A DNA stretch of 35,199 nt from Clostridia bacterium (lineage in GTDB: Bacteria > Bacillota > Clostridia > Oscillospirales > Acutalibacteraceae): the NCBI GenBank assembly GCA_017431035.1, contig JAFRLW010000008.1, positions 1 to 35,199 on the forward strand, given 5' to 3'. The translations under genes and the position numbers were made by a program. Every line of letters starts with the position of its first letter. The first letter of the stretch is position 1. Under the pieces are notes generated by a model. The model searched no databases and was not told the DNA's origin. It saw nothing but the letters and a program-made list of their open reading frames with translations. Shown piece after piece: positions 1-6,030 of the stretch.

Positions 1-288
1 CCGTTGCATATCGTGCTGATCGCTGTGCCGCTGATTTTACAAACATTCCTCATATTTGCGATAGCATATTTAGCTTGCAAGTTCTTAAAGTTGCCGCATA
101 ATATCGCTGCTCCCGCAGGAATGATAGGAGCGTCCAACTTCTTTGAACTTGCGGTTGCTGTAGCTATTGCCCTATTCGGAACAACCTCGCCTGCGGCGCT
201 TGCGACAACCGTAGGCGTATTAACAGAAGTACCCGTTATGCTGTTTCTTGTCAGCATTGCAAATAAAACGAAAAAGTATTTTCAATAA
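1..288 (+). CDS. acr3: ACR3-family arsenite efflux permease, C-terminal end (5' truncated by window)
   Basis: Only the last ~95 residues are in the window; the frame is open from base 1, so the apparent TTG at 4 is not the start. The fragment has two or three hydrophobic helices and the conserved ACR3 stretch [20 protein letters not shown] (about residues 38-57 of the visible part), followed by the typical [14 protein letters not shown] and a basic NKTKKYF tail. Members of this family (BART superfamily) pump arsenite out of the cell using the proton motive force. The next gene, 13 bp downstream, encodes a thioredoxin-like protein often found in clostridial ars operons. Family assignment is firm from the visible tail; substrate (arsenite, possibly antimonite) is by family. 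Confidence 0.88.
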   Translation, partial: PLHIVLIAVPLILQTFLIFAIAYLACKFLKLPHNIAAPAGMIGASNFFELAVAVAIALFGTTSPAALATTVGVLTEVPVMLFLVSIANKTKKYFQ

Positions 289-301
289 TCGGAGGTAAAC
301 T

Positions 302-631
302 ATGTCATTGTTCAATCGTAAAAAAGAAGAAACAAAGTCCTGCTGTTGCGGAGGAAATACCGCAACCCCGGAAACAAATTCCGCATCAGGAGTGATAACA
401 AGTATCAAAGTCCTCGGCGCAGGCTGTAAATCGTGCCATCAGATGTATGAGAATACAAAGCAAGCTGTTCAAAACGCAGGACTTAATATTGAGGTCGAGT
501 ATATCACCGATATGGAAAAGGTAATGCGGTATGGTGTCATTTCGATGCCTGTGCTTGTTGTGAATGAAAAGGTTGTTTCCGTGGGTAAAGTATTAAAACC
601 GAAAGAGATCGAGAAGATTATGAATCCTTGA
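302..631 (+). CDS. Small thioredoxin-like disulfide protein of the ars operon
   Basis: A 109-residue protein starting at ATG 302 behind a GGAGG site at about 291. It has a Cys-rich N-terminus (CCCGG, residues ~14-18), then a thioredoxin-fold domain of about 75 residues with a redox-active CKSC motif (GAGCKSCHQ, residues ~40-48) and the cis-proline region ISMPVLVVNE. This matches the 'redox-active disulfide protein 2'/thioredoxin-family proteins found beside ars permeases. It lies directly behind the ACR3 gene and is probably co-transcribed. A role in thiol or arsenic redox handling is inferred from context; the N-terminal cysteines could bind metalloid. Confidence 0.85.
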   Translation: MSLFNRKKEETKSCCCGGNTATPETNSASGVITSIKVLGAGCKSCHQMYENTKQAVQNAGLNIEVEYITDMEKVMRYGVISMPVLVVNEKVVSVGKVLKPKEIEKIMNP

Positions 632-668
632 TAATATCGAGAGATTTTGTTCTTGAGAGCTTGTAAAA

Positions 669-712
669 TAAAGTGTGTAAGTTAGAAGAATAGCTTGCAC
701 ACTTTTTGCTTT
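669..712 (+). terminator. Rho-independent terminator of the ars operon
   Basis: The arm around AAAGTGTG (from about 670) pairs with CACACTTT (698-705) with one or two mismatches, followed by T-rich sequence. It lies 40 bp after the thioredoxin-like gene. Confidence 0.7.
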
Positions 713-751
713 TTCGGCTGAGTGTGCTACAATGAAAAAAGGACAGAAAAA

Positions 752-788
752 GGAATGGACGAAGATGAATTTAATCACCTTCGTCCAA
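752..788 (-). terminator. Terminator of the TnpV transcript
   Basis: A perfect 8-bp stem GGACGAAG (757-764)/CTTCGTCC (779-786) with a 14-nt loop. Read on the minus strand it is followed by TTCCTTTTTC, just past the stop of the tnpV-like gene. Confidence 0.75.
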
Positions 789-794
789 TAAAGA

Positions 795-1151
795 TTATAC
801 AAATATCAATTCGTTATTAACAATTTCTTCTGCACGGTTGCGTATATTATTCATACGTCTAACCCACAGCATTTGATTGTCTGCTTTGAGCTGTTCAGTT
901 ACACCTTCCTGTTCGGCGAGTTGCTTTATCAACCGAAAGAACATATCCTCTGCCTGCTCGTCAATATCGGCAAGGTAGGCGGTGAGTTTACAACTTGTCA
1001 GCAGGTTTGTATACAGGATTGGGCGGTGATCTTTGATATACTTCAAATGCCGCTTGCCCCAAATGCCAATTTTAACCTTTGGCTGTTCGGGTAATTTCAG
1101 GTCGGGTAAAAAATAATCGCCTTGCTGTGTATATGTAATCTTATTTGTCAT
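795..1151 (-). CDS. tnpV: TnpV-like transposon-encoded protein
   Basis: A 118-residue protein. The start at 1151 (MTNKITY) is chosen because a GGAGG lies about 10 nt upstream on the minus strand (1162-1166); the longer open frame to 1202 lacks a ribosome binding site. The sequence has the TnpV pattern: ITYTQQGDYFLPDL near the N-terminus, IGIWGKRHLKYIKDHRP at about residues 29-45, then a helical, acidic C-terminal half with WVRRMNNIRNRAEEIV. TnpV is encoded by Tn4451/Tn4453-type mobilisable elements of clostridia; its exact role is not settled. Neither a large serine recombinase (TnpX) nor a mobilisation gene (TnpZ) is in this window, so the element is either partial or continues in rearranged form elsewhere. 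Confidence 0.85.
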   Translation of the reverse strand: MTNKITYTQQGDYFLPDLKLPEQPKVKIGIWGKRHLKYIKDHRPILYTNLLTSCKLTAYLADIDEQAEDMFFRLIKQLAEQEGVTEQLKADNQMLWVRRMNNIRNRAEEIVNNELIFV

Positions 1152-1291
1152 AATTATTATCCTCCATAATAGTCGAAAAAGTGTGTACAAAGTTCGGTGC
1201 AAATCGTCAGTATTTATGCGGTTCTTAAAGCTCTAAACTTAATAGGTTAAGGTATTATCATTACCACCCTCAAAATCCGCAAATATACCGT

Positions 1292-1477
1292 TTACGAGCT
1301 TTTGCTGATAACCTTGATTTTCTTGATTTTAGCGTTAGCCACCTTAACCAAGACTTCATCAACAAGGTCAGTATATTTGCCTTCGGCAATCAGCATATTT
1401 TTCAAATTTATTAAGCTGTTAATTAACAACCGCCTTTCTTCACTAATAAGGTAAATGTGATATTTCGTTCTTCTCAT
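1292..1477 (-). CDS. Small conserved mobile-element protein
   Basis: A 61-residue basic protein starting at 1477 with a good GGAGG site (about 1488-1492, minus strand). It begins with MRRTKYHIYL and contains LLINSLINLKNMLIAEGKY and VDEVLVKVANAKIKK, a pattern I recognise as common in small uncharacterised genes of Firmicutes integrative elements; no biochemical role is known to me. It precedes the tnpV-like gene on the same strand by 140 bp and probably belongs to the same mobile element. A long hairpin-rich leader lies upstream. Confidence 0.65.
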   Translation of the reverse strand: MRRTKYHIYLISEERRLLINSLINLKNMLIAEGKYTDLVDEVLVKVANAKIKKIKVISKSS

Positions 1478-1499
1478 TTGTAAAACCTCCGTAAGTTTT

Positions 1500-1690
1500 G
1501 ATTTTATCCTACAAAATCAATCGTTCCGACTGTTTTACATAAGACCTTCTTTATCTCTAACACCCCGTGGACTGTTTTTTAGTACTCAGGTGCGAAGACG
1601 GGTACTGAACGCAACTGCGTTCGGTCGTCAAGCAGGGCGTATTTGCATAGCAAAGACGCATCCCCTCGGGCAGACCAAAAATAAGCAAAT
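1500..1690. other. Gene-free hairpin-rich leader between mobile-element genes and the intron core
   Basis: I see no gene here. Two clear hairpins are present: GAACGCA (1607-1613)/TGCGTTC (1616-1622), and GCGT-TTTGC (1637-1646)/GCAAA-ACGC (1650-1659) with one A/G mismatch. The stretch may be the 5' leader of the minus-strand small gene, or may contribute peripheral helices (P1/P2) to the group I intron core downstream. The sequence alone does not decide. Confidence 0.4.
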
Positions 1691-1731
1691 CGAAGCATAA
1701 CACTTTTTTGTGTTGTGTTTCGATTTTTTTA
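1687..1731 (+). terminator. Terminator-like hairpin ahead of the intron core
   Basis: A 17-bp stem (1687-1703 with 1710-1726, two wobble pairs) and a run of seven T on the plus side. It has the form of an intrinsic terminator for a plus-strand transcript, but no plus-strand gene lies directly upstream. Alternatively it is the P2 peripheral helix of the group I intron that follows. Confidence 0.5.
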
Positions 1732-1740
1732 TATTCTTGC

Positions 1741-1895
1741 ACGAAGGGATTTGTAGCCTAAGAGTTTGAAATCTCTTCGGGAAAGCAAAAGCTAATCCGC
1801 AGCAAAGCTCCTTAGGGAGAATGTTCAGAGACTACAATGTTGGGTTGGATAATCTAAACGATATTAGAATTATTCAATATGGGATAGTCCAAAAA
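1741..1895 (+). ncRNA. Group I intron catalytic core (bacterial, IA-like)
   Basis: The conserved core elements occur in order. Q is GCTAATCCGCAGC (1791-1803). P4 pairs CGGG (1778-1781) with TCCG (1796-1799), and P5 pairs AGC (1784-1786) with GCT (1791-1793). P6 is CTCC (1808-1811) with GGAG (1816-1819). R is GTTCAGAGACTA (1823-1834) and S contains GGATAGTCC (1882-1890); P7 pairs GACTA (1830-1834) with TAGTC (1885-1889). P8 is GGATAAT (1847-1853) with ATTATTC (1869-1875). P3 can form from CCTAA (1757-1761) and TTGGG (1840-1844), or from TTGTAG and CTACAA. P1, both splice sites and the flanking exon are not identifiable by eye. No homing endonuclease and no IS605/IS607 transposase is adjacent. 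It may be an IStron relic or a truncated intron. Confidence 0.75.
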
Positions 1896-1987
1896 ATTCA
1901 AAAAAAATAAATTGTCCAAATGAAAAGAATAATAAATAAGTCGGTGAAAAGTGGCATATAGATGTACTACATTGTCAATAATAATAC

Positions 1988-2016
1988 TTGATTTTAAAAA
2001 TAAGGTGTGGTACAAT
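1988..2016 (+). promoter_or_regulatory. Sigma-A promoter of the GNAT toxin-antitoxin operon
   Basis: TTGATT (1988-1993), a 17-bp spacer, and TACAAT (2011-2016). Transcription would begin near 2023, leaving a leader of about 40 nt before the antitoxin ATG at 2063. Confidence 0.6.
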
Positions 2017-2062
2017 ATTTATGCGAGGAGTAAGGAATTTTTTTGAAAGAAAGAAAAAACAT

Positions 2063-2206
2063 ATGGCTACACAAATAGCTCCTACACCTATTTTAACAGG
2101 CAACTCTGCAAAAAAAGTCCTTAATCAGATTAAAACCAAACCGTCTAAAGAAACAAAAAAGGGTATGGAAATTCTATTTGATATGTTTAAGGACAAGGAA
2201 AAATAA
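2063..2206 (+). CDS. Putative antitoxin of a GNAT-type toxin-antitoxin pair
   Basis: A 47-residue protein, MATQIAPTPILTGNSAKKVL then a Lys/Thr-rich stretch and MEILFDMFKDKEK. The start at 2063 fits the family-like MA-start; an in-frame ATG at 2021 lies at or before the predicted transcription start. The ribosome binding site is weak (GAAAG about 10 nt upstream); a better GAGGAG at 2024-2029 is too far away. The gene ends 5 nt before the GNAT gene, whose translation may be coupled. A short helical protein directly upstream of a stand-alone GNAT enzyme is the layout of AtaR/TacA-type antitoxins, although this one lacks a clear ribbon-helix-helix. Antitoxin role is inferred from context. Confidence 0.6.
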   Translation: MATQIAPTPILTGNSAKKVLNQIKTKPSKETKKGMEILFDMFKDKEK

Positions 2207-2211
2207 TTTGT

Positions 2212-2799
2212 ATGGAAACCCATTACGAAAAACTGTCTGACGATAACAAGTGCTTGATTTCAGGATTTACTTGTGAATCAAATACAGATGGTTTATCTGC
2301 AAAGGAAAGAAGAAAAGTTAAAAAGCATGATAAGGAGATAGAAGATTTCCTAAAGCATGAAGCGTTTAACGAACAAAATCTTTTTTTAAACACTACCCAC
2401 TTACTTATTAGTGACAAGAATGAGTTGGTGGGTTTTGTTTCGTTGTGTAATGACAGCTTATATTTAGCCGAAGACAGCAGAAACAAATTTAAAACAATAT
2501 ATGCTTCTGTGCCCGCTGTAAAAATAGCAAGATTAGGTATAAATAGTAAATATCACGGACAGGGATATGGTGAACAATTATTAAAGTATTCGCTTTTTAA
2601 ATCAGTACAAATGTGTGATATTAGTGGAGTGGCTTTTATTACGTTAGATTGTTACAATCACAGAGAATCTTATTATGAAAAATTCGGATTTTCTAAAACT
2701 GATGTCCAGCCTAAAGAGAGAACATTTGATACACCTATAAGTATGTGTAAGCATGTCTTTACCTGGTTAAATGAATTGAGTAAATCTAATAAACAATAA
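2212..2799 (+). CDS. GNAT acetyltransferase, probable AtaT/TacT-like toxin
   Basis: A 195-residue protein from ATG 2212. The acetyl-CoA site is plain: VPAVKIARLGI (beta-4, residues ~100-110) followed by the pyrophosphate loop YHGQGYGEQLL (114-124). Residues 151-160 (RESYYEKFGF) carry the conserved tyrosine of the catalytic C-terminal part. The PA-x-KIARL-x-I strand before the loop is characteristic of GNAT toxins that acetylate charged aminoacyl-tRNA, and the small gene directly upstream supports a type II toxin-antitoxin pair. Codon use is AT-rich like the rest of the accessory region. Without a structure or a search, a metabolic GNAT remains possible; GNAT fold is certain. Confidence 0.75.
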   Translation: METHYEKLSDDNKCLISGFTCESNTDGLSAKERRKVKKHDKEIEDFLKHEAFNEQNLFLNTTHLLISDKNELVGFVSLCNDSLYLAEDSRNKFKTIYASVPAVKIARLGINSKYHGQGYGEQLLKYSLFKSVQMCDISGVAFITLDCYNHRESYYEKFGFSKTDVQPKERTFDTPISMCKHVFTWLNELSKSNKQ

Positions 2800-2853
2800 C
2801 AAACATTATTGATAGAATTGAACATTAACAAATAATTCTCAATATAAACACCA

Positions 2854-2884
2854 AACCGCCCACGATTAAGTGGACGGTTTTCTT
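2854..2884 (+). terminator. Terminator of the GNAT operon
   Basis: AACCGCCCAC (2854-2863) pairs with GTGGACGGTT (2870-2879) with one mismatch, followed by TTTTCTTCTT. Confidence 0.75.
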
Positions 2885-2885
2885 C

Positions 2886-2943
2886 TTACCATTTATATCT
2901 ACAATCTAAACATTCATACATACATTTTTCCACATTGATTTTT
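2886..2943 (-). pseudogene. Remnant of a zinc-ribbon gene 3' end
   Basis: Read on the minus strand, the 19 codons before the stop at 2886-2888 encode RKINVEKCMYECLDCRYKW, closely resembling the end of the intact zinc-ribbon gene at 3799-4191 (QFKCNNCGYKW). A 22-base identity (2878-2899 = 3791-3812) spans the stop codon and the adjacent T-rich terminator tail. An in-frame stop lies just upstream, so only the tail of a second copy survives. Confidence 0.6.
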
Positions 2944-2963
2944 CTCTAATAATGTCGTATTAT
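2935..2963 (+). promoter_or_regulatory. Sigma-A promoter of the small-protein/membrane-protein pair
   Basis: TTGATT (2935-2940), 17-bp spacer, TATTAT (2958-2963), 28 nt before the start codon at 2992. Confidence 0.6.
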
Positions 2964-2991
2964 AAAAGAAAAAATCATTGGAGGAATTGTT

Positions 2992-3156
2992 ATGCCTAAA
3001 AAACAGCCCTTTTCAAACAAAAACCCCAAAATTCCAAATCAAAAATTTGAATGGGTTACACCAAATGGTAAAGTTCAAATATCTTCGCTGCAAATAAAAC
3101 CTGTGAATTCAACAAAACCAGTAAATGACCATAAAAACAAATTGAAAGAAGGATAA
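2992..3156 (+). CDS. 54-residue basic small protein
   Basis: A short gene with strong signals: promoter at 2935-2963, GGAGG at 2980-2984 and ATG at 2992, seven bases on. The product begins MPKKQPFSNKNPKIPNQKFE, continues with WVTPNGKVQISSLQIKP and ends in a Lys-rich tail. It is basic, Asn/Pro-rich and has no membrane segment, cysteine pair or known motif that I can see. It sits immediately upstream of, and probably in one transcript with, a membrane protein gene. The function is unknown; the conserved-looking WVTPNGKVQ core would be the part to compare. Confidence 0.65.
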   Translation: MPKKQPFSNKNPKIPNQKFEWVTPNGKVQISSLQIKPVNSTKPVNDHKNKLKEG

Positions 3157-3160
3157 TAAT

Positions 3161-3781
3161 ATAGATAATATAATAAAAATCATTGAGCAATTGCCTTTGA
3201 TTATGTCCTATTTAGTACAAGGCTATTGTTTTATTTCAGTATTTATTTTTATAACAAAAGATAGTAATGATAGAACAAAAACATCTTTATTGTTACCGAG
3301 TGTTACTACCAGTTATATTTTGAAACTTGTTTATGATAAAACTATAATATTATTATTGCAAAAAGCAATTGTTGTTAATTTTAATTCAGCATGGTATTAT
3401 ATAGGACTTATTTTGTTTAGCATTATACTTGCTTACTTGCTTGGAATTTTCGTTTTATCTAAACCGTTTAACACCATTCTTGTAAATCTTCATGTTCCCC
3501 ATTCTATCAATTCAAATTTTTGGCTTGATATTTACAAAAGTGGAACTTGGCTAAATGTTTATTTAAAGGGTCAAGATGTAAATATTTTAGGACAGATAAA
3601 ATATATTGAAGAAAATCAGCGAAATCCGTATGTTTGTTTGAGTAATTATTCAATATATGATAAAAGAACAGGTGAAGAACAAACCATTACAGTGCAAGAA
3701 AACGAAGAACATTCTATTATTTTAGAATTGAAAGATATTGAATATATTAAAGTAATTGATATTAAAAAGACATCTCGTTAA
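3161..3781 (+). CDS. DUF6338-like membrane protein, apparently starting at ATA
   Basis: The frame is open from before 3161 to the stop at 3779-3781. The only ribosome binding site (AAGGA, about 3149-3153) sits eight bases before an ATA at 3161, giving MDNIIKIIEQLPLIMSYLVQ. The alternatives TTG 3191 and ATG 3203 have no ribosome binding site, and starting there would cut the amphipathic lead. The protein (about 206 residues) has two or three N-terminal membrane helices (roughly 10-30, 40-60 and 75-95), then a soluble C-terminal half with WLDIYKSGTWLNVYLKGQDV and a beta-rich tail. This resembles DUF6338-type proteins of mobile elements; function unknown. Either translation really starts at ATA, or an ATG has mutated and expression is reduced. 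Confidence 0.6.
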   Translation: MDNIIKIIEQLPLIMSYLVQGYCFISVFIFITKDSNDRTKTSLLLPSVTTSYILKLVYDKTIILLLQKAIVVNFNSAWYYIGLILFSIILAYLLGIFVLSKPFNTILVNLHVPHSINSNFWLDIYKSGTWLNVYLKGQDVNILGQIKYIEENQRNPYVCLSNYSIYDKRTGEEQTITVQENEEHSIILELKDIEYIKVIDIKKTSR

Positions 3782-3796
3782 GGGATGTCTTTTTCT
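3764..3796. terminator. Bidirectional terminator overlapping a stop codon
   Basis: AAAAAGACATC pairs with GATGTCTTTTT around a loop that includes the TAA stop (3779-3781) of the membrane protein. It serves both that gene and the convergent zinc-ribbon gene. Confidence 0.75.
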
Positions 3797-3798
3797 TC

Positions 3799-4191
3799 TT
3801 ACCATTTATATCCGCAATTGTTGCACTTAAACTGACTTTTTGCGGTTTTGCTGAACAGTCCAAACATTACCGCACCTGCCGCTTTATTAAGCGAGGATAT
3901 TTTTTCTATGTTGGTTGAACCACAGGTCGGGCATTTGGGGATGTTGGAAGAATGAATGTCAGCATTATTTTGAGTTTGTATTTGGGACATTATTTTTTCA
4001 AGTCTTTTTCTTTCAATCGAAGAAGGGTCTTCGAGTTTTTGCATATTATTGTTATATTCATTGTAATCTTTTAAACCCATCATTTTTTGAATATTATTTG
4101 GCATATTATCGTAAACCTGTTTGCATTTAGGGCAATATTTGATTTCGTCGTCTTCATATACTGTAAGACACAGTGGGCATATTTTGTTCAT
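3799..4191 (-). CDS. Double zinc-ribbon protein
   Basis: A 130-residue protein starting at 4191 with AGGAG nine bases upstream. It has an N-terminal zinc ribbon (CPLC and CPKC, residues ~5-23), a charged helical linker of about 60 residues (DYNEYNNNMQKLEDPSS onward) and a C-terminal ribbon (CPTC and CNNC, residues ~89-127) ending GYKW. Between the C-terminal Cys pairs lies a Gly/Ala-rich AAGAVMFGLFSKTAK that may contact a membrane or partner. Such proteins are common in phages and integrative elements of Firmicutes; no catalytic motif is present. The neighbouring phage tape-measure fragment and the decayed copy of its tail at 2886 suggest it travels with mobile DNA. Confidence 0.75.
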   Translation of the reverse strand: MNKICPLCLTVYEDDEIKYCPKCKQVYDNMPNNIQKMMGLKDYNEYNNNMQKLEDPSSIERKRLEKIMSQIQTQNNADIHSSNIPKCPTCGSTNIEKISSLNKAAGAVMFGLFSKTAKSQFKCNNCGYKW

Positions 4192-4219
4192 AATATAATC
4201 TCCTTTTTGTTTTATTTTT

Positions 4220-4567
4220 ATGGTGATAAGTAAAATAATCCATTTAGGAACAACATTGCGCGTGTTTTATGCCGATTATATAACCAAGACGCTTGTGGCA
4301 AACGGTGTAACGTTAGGGTTGGCGGGTAGTTTTGCAACAACACAAGTTGCTGCTATGAGTTTAGGACAGGTTATAAAAGGTCTTCTTGCAACTCCCATGG
4401 GTATGATAACAGCCATGACCGCAGCAGTTTTGGGTTTGGGAGCTATCGTAACACACTTCACAGACAACTGGCAAAAAGAAGTTAAAACCGCACAGGATGC
4501 TCTGAAAACAAACAAAGTATATCATAATGATGATAAAAATGCAAGAAGCATCTGCTTTAAGTCATAG
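4220..4567 (+). pseudogene. Phage tail tape-measure protein fragment
   Basis: This open stretch encodes hydrophobic, Ala/Gly-rich sequence typical of tape-measure proteins: TLGLAGSFATTQVAAMSLGQ, then LLATPMGMITAMTAAVLGLG and VTHFTDNWQKEVKTAQDAL. Full tape-measure proteins are many hundreds of residues; here about 100 remain. There is no ribosome binding site before ATG 4220, and the last ~15 residues look like random read-through. No other tail gene flanks it. I read it as a relic of an excised or decayed prophage. Confidence 0.55.
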
Positions 4568-4577
4568 CAACTTTTTA

Positions 4578-4606
4578 TTGCCATAATCCTCAAAAAATGA
4601 TATTAT
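4578..4606 (+). promoter_or_regulatory. Promoter of the LarA-family gene
   Basis: TTGCCA (4578-4583), 17-bp spacer, TATTAT (4601-4606). Predicted transcription start is near 4613, leaving a very short leader before ATG 4629. Confidence 0.55.
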
Positions 4607-4628
4607 ATTTTTGTTAGGAGTGGATTGT

Positions 4629-5909
4629 ATGGCATATATTGAGTTCCCGATAGGAAAAAGAAAAATGGGGCACGATTTCAGCGGTGATAACCTGACCGCC
4701 GTGCTCGAGTCAAAACTTGAAGAGTATATTCCGTCTGCTGACGAGGATACGCTTGTAAAGAACGCCGTTATGAATCCGACGGGGACAAAACGGCTATCGG
4801 AACTATCTAAAGGGAAAAATAACGTTGTTATAATAGCGAGTGACCACACAAGGCCCGTTCCCTCTAAAATTATTATGCCTTATATGTTAAGGGAAGTAAG
4901 AAAAGGAAACCCCGACGCTGACATAACTATACTTATAGCGACCGGTTTTCACAGAGAAACCACAAGAGAAGAACTCATTGCAAAGTTCGGTGAGGAAATA
5001 GTTGATAACGAAAAAATTGTTGTTCATATAAGCACCGACGACGATATGATGACCGAGATAGGCATACTCCCCTCAGGCGGCAGATGCAGAATAAACAAAA
5101 TTGCCGCAAATGCCGATTTGCTTATAGCGGAGGGTTTTATAGAGCCGCATTTCTTTGCCGGATATTCGGGCGGCAGGAAGAGTGTTCTGCCCGGTGTTTG
5201 TTCAAAAGAAACGGTACTTGCAAACCACTGCGCCGAGTTTATCGCAAGTCCATATTCAAGAACGGGTATTTTAGAGCATAACCCCATACACGAAGATATG
5301 GTATGGGCGGCAAGAAAAGCAAACCTCGCCTTTATAGTAAACGTTGTTATAAACAGTAAAAAGGAAGTGGTGTTTGCCGTTGCCGGCGACGTAGAGGCGG
5401 CGCACAAAAAGGGCACCGACTTTTTATCAAAATATTGCGGTGTTTTTTGCGACGAGGCGGATATAGTAATTTCAACCAACGGAGGATATCCCCTTGACCA
5501 AAACATATATCAGTCGGTAAAGGGTATGACCGCCGCCGAAGCGGCTGTAAAGAAAGGCGGTATAATTATTATGCTATCCTCCGCAAACGACGGCACCGGC
5601 GGTGATGATTTTTATCACGCTATGAAGAATAACGACAGCGCCGACGATATTTATAACGGTATTATGAAGCGTGACCGCAACGAAACCGAGCCTGATCAGT
5701 GGATGGTGCAAATACTCGCACGAATACTGAAAAAAGCGCAGGTAATATACGTTTCCGACTGCGATAACGAAATAGTAAAAGGCTACCACTTTATACCCGA
5801 AACCGACCTTGACTCCGCTATAAAAAGAGCAAAAGAAATGATAAAAAAACCCAACCCGACAATAGTCGCCATCCCCGAAGGCATTTCGGTTGTGGTAAAC
5901 GGAAATTAA
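4629..5909 (+). CDS. larA: LarA-family nickel-pincer 2-hydroxyacid racemase
   Basis: A 426-residue protein from ATG 4629, with TAGGAG eight bases upstream; the longer frame to 4611 overlaps the predicted transcription start. LarA interconverts L- and D-lactate using the nickel-pincer (NPN) cofactor, and relatives act on other 2-hydroxyacids. The active-site residues known from Lactiplantibacillus plantarum LarA fall at identical positions here: His108 (GFH), His174 (EPH), Lys184 (GGRK, cofactor attachment) and His200 (ANH). SDHTRPVP (71-78) and YSGGRKSVLPG (179-189) are family signatures. The gene has its own promoter and terminator. The cofactor-making genes larB, larC and larE are not in this window, so maturation must come from elsewhere. 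Fold and cofactor use are secure; lactate as substrate is not. Confidence 0.88.
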   Translation: MAYIEFPIGKRKMGHDFSGDNLTAVLESKLEEYIPSADEDTLVKNAVMNPTGTKRLSELSKGKNNVVIIASDHTRPVPSKIIMPYMLREVRKGNPDADITILIATGFHRETTREELIAKFGEEIVDNEKIVVHISTDDDMMTEIGILPSGGRCRINKIAANADLLIAEGFIEPHFFAGYSGGRKSVLPGVCSKETVLANHCAEFIASPYSRTGILEHNPIHEDMVWAARKANLAFIVNVVINSKKEVVFAVAGDVEAAHKKGTDFLSKYCGVFCDEADIVISTNGGYPLDQNIYQSVKGMTAAEAAVKKGGIIIMLSSANDGTGGDDFYHAMKNNDSADDIYNGIMKRDRNETEPDQWMVQILARILKKAQVIYVSDCDNEIVKGYHFIPETDLDSAIKRAKEMIKKPNPTIVAIPEGISVVVNGN

Positions 5910-5912
5910 CAC

Positions 5913-5942
5913 AAAAAGGTATCCCGTAGGATACCTTTTTTA
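5913..5942 (+). terminator. Terminator of larA
   Basis: AAAAAGGTATCC pairs with GGATACCTTTTT around a CGTA loop; perfect 12-bp stem with T-run. Confidence 0.9.
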
Positions 5943-5959
5943 TTTATCAAAAAAAGTTC

Positions 5960-6007
5960 TTGACATTTGGTAAAAATTGTATTATTGTATTAGTACAGTA
6001 GTACAAT
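5960..6007 (+). promoter_or_regulatory. Promoter and YtrA/GntR-type operator of the ABC operon
   Basis: TTGACA (5960-5965), a 17-bp spacer and a weak TATTGT -10 (5983-5988). An imperfect palindrome with arms ATTGTA (5984-5989) and TACAAT (6002-6007), with extra symmetric TA steps inside, covers the -10 and the transcription start. It resembles the operators of YtrA-subfamily repressors, so the first gene probably represses its own operon here. Confidence 0.7.
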
Positions 6008-6030
6008 TTCAAACGAAAGGTTGTGATTAT

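Noticed and set aside
593-802. 69-codon minus-strand frame between the ars and tnpV-like genes
   Set aside because: It crosses two terminators and has no start signals.
1557-1742. 61-codon minus-strand open frame
   Set aside because: It covers the terminator-like hairpin and leader hairpins, has no ribosome binding site, and its Cys/Thr-rich product resembles no protein.
5024-5506. 160-codon minus-strand frame inside larA
   Set aside because: Antisense shadow of a strongly conserved coding region; no independent start signals.
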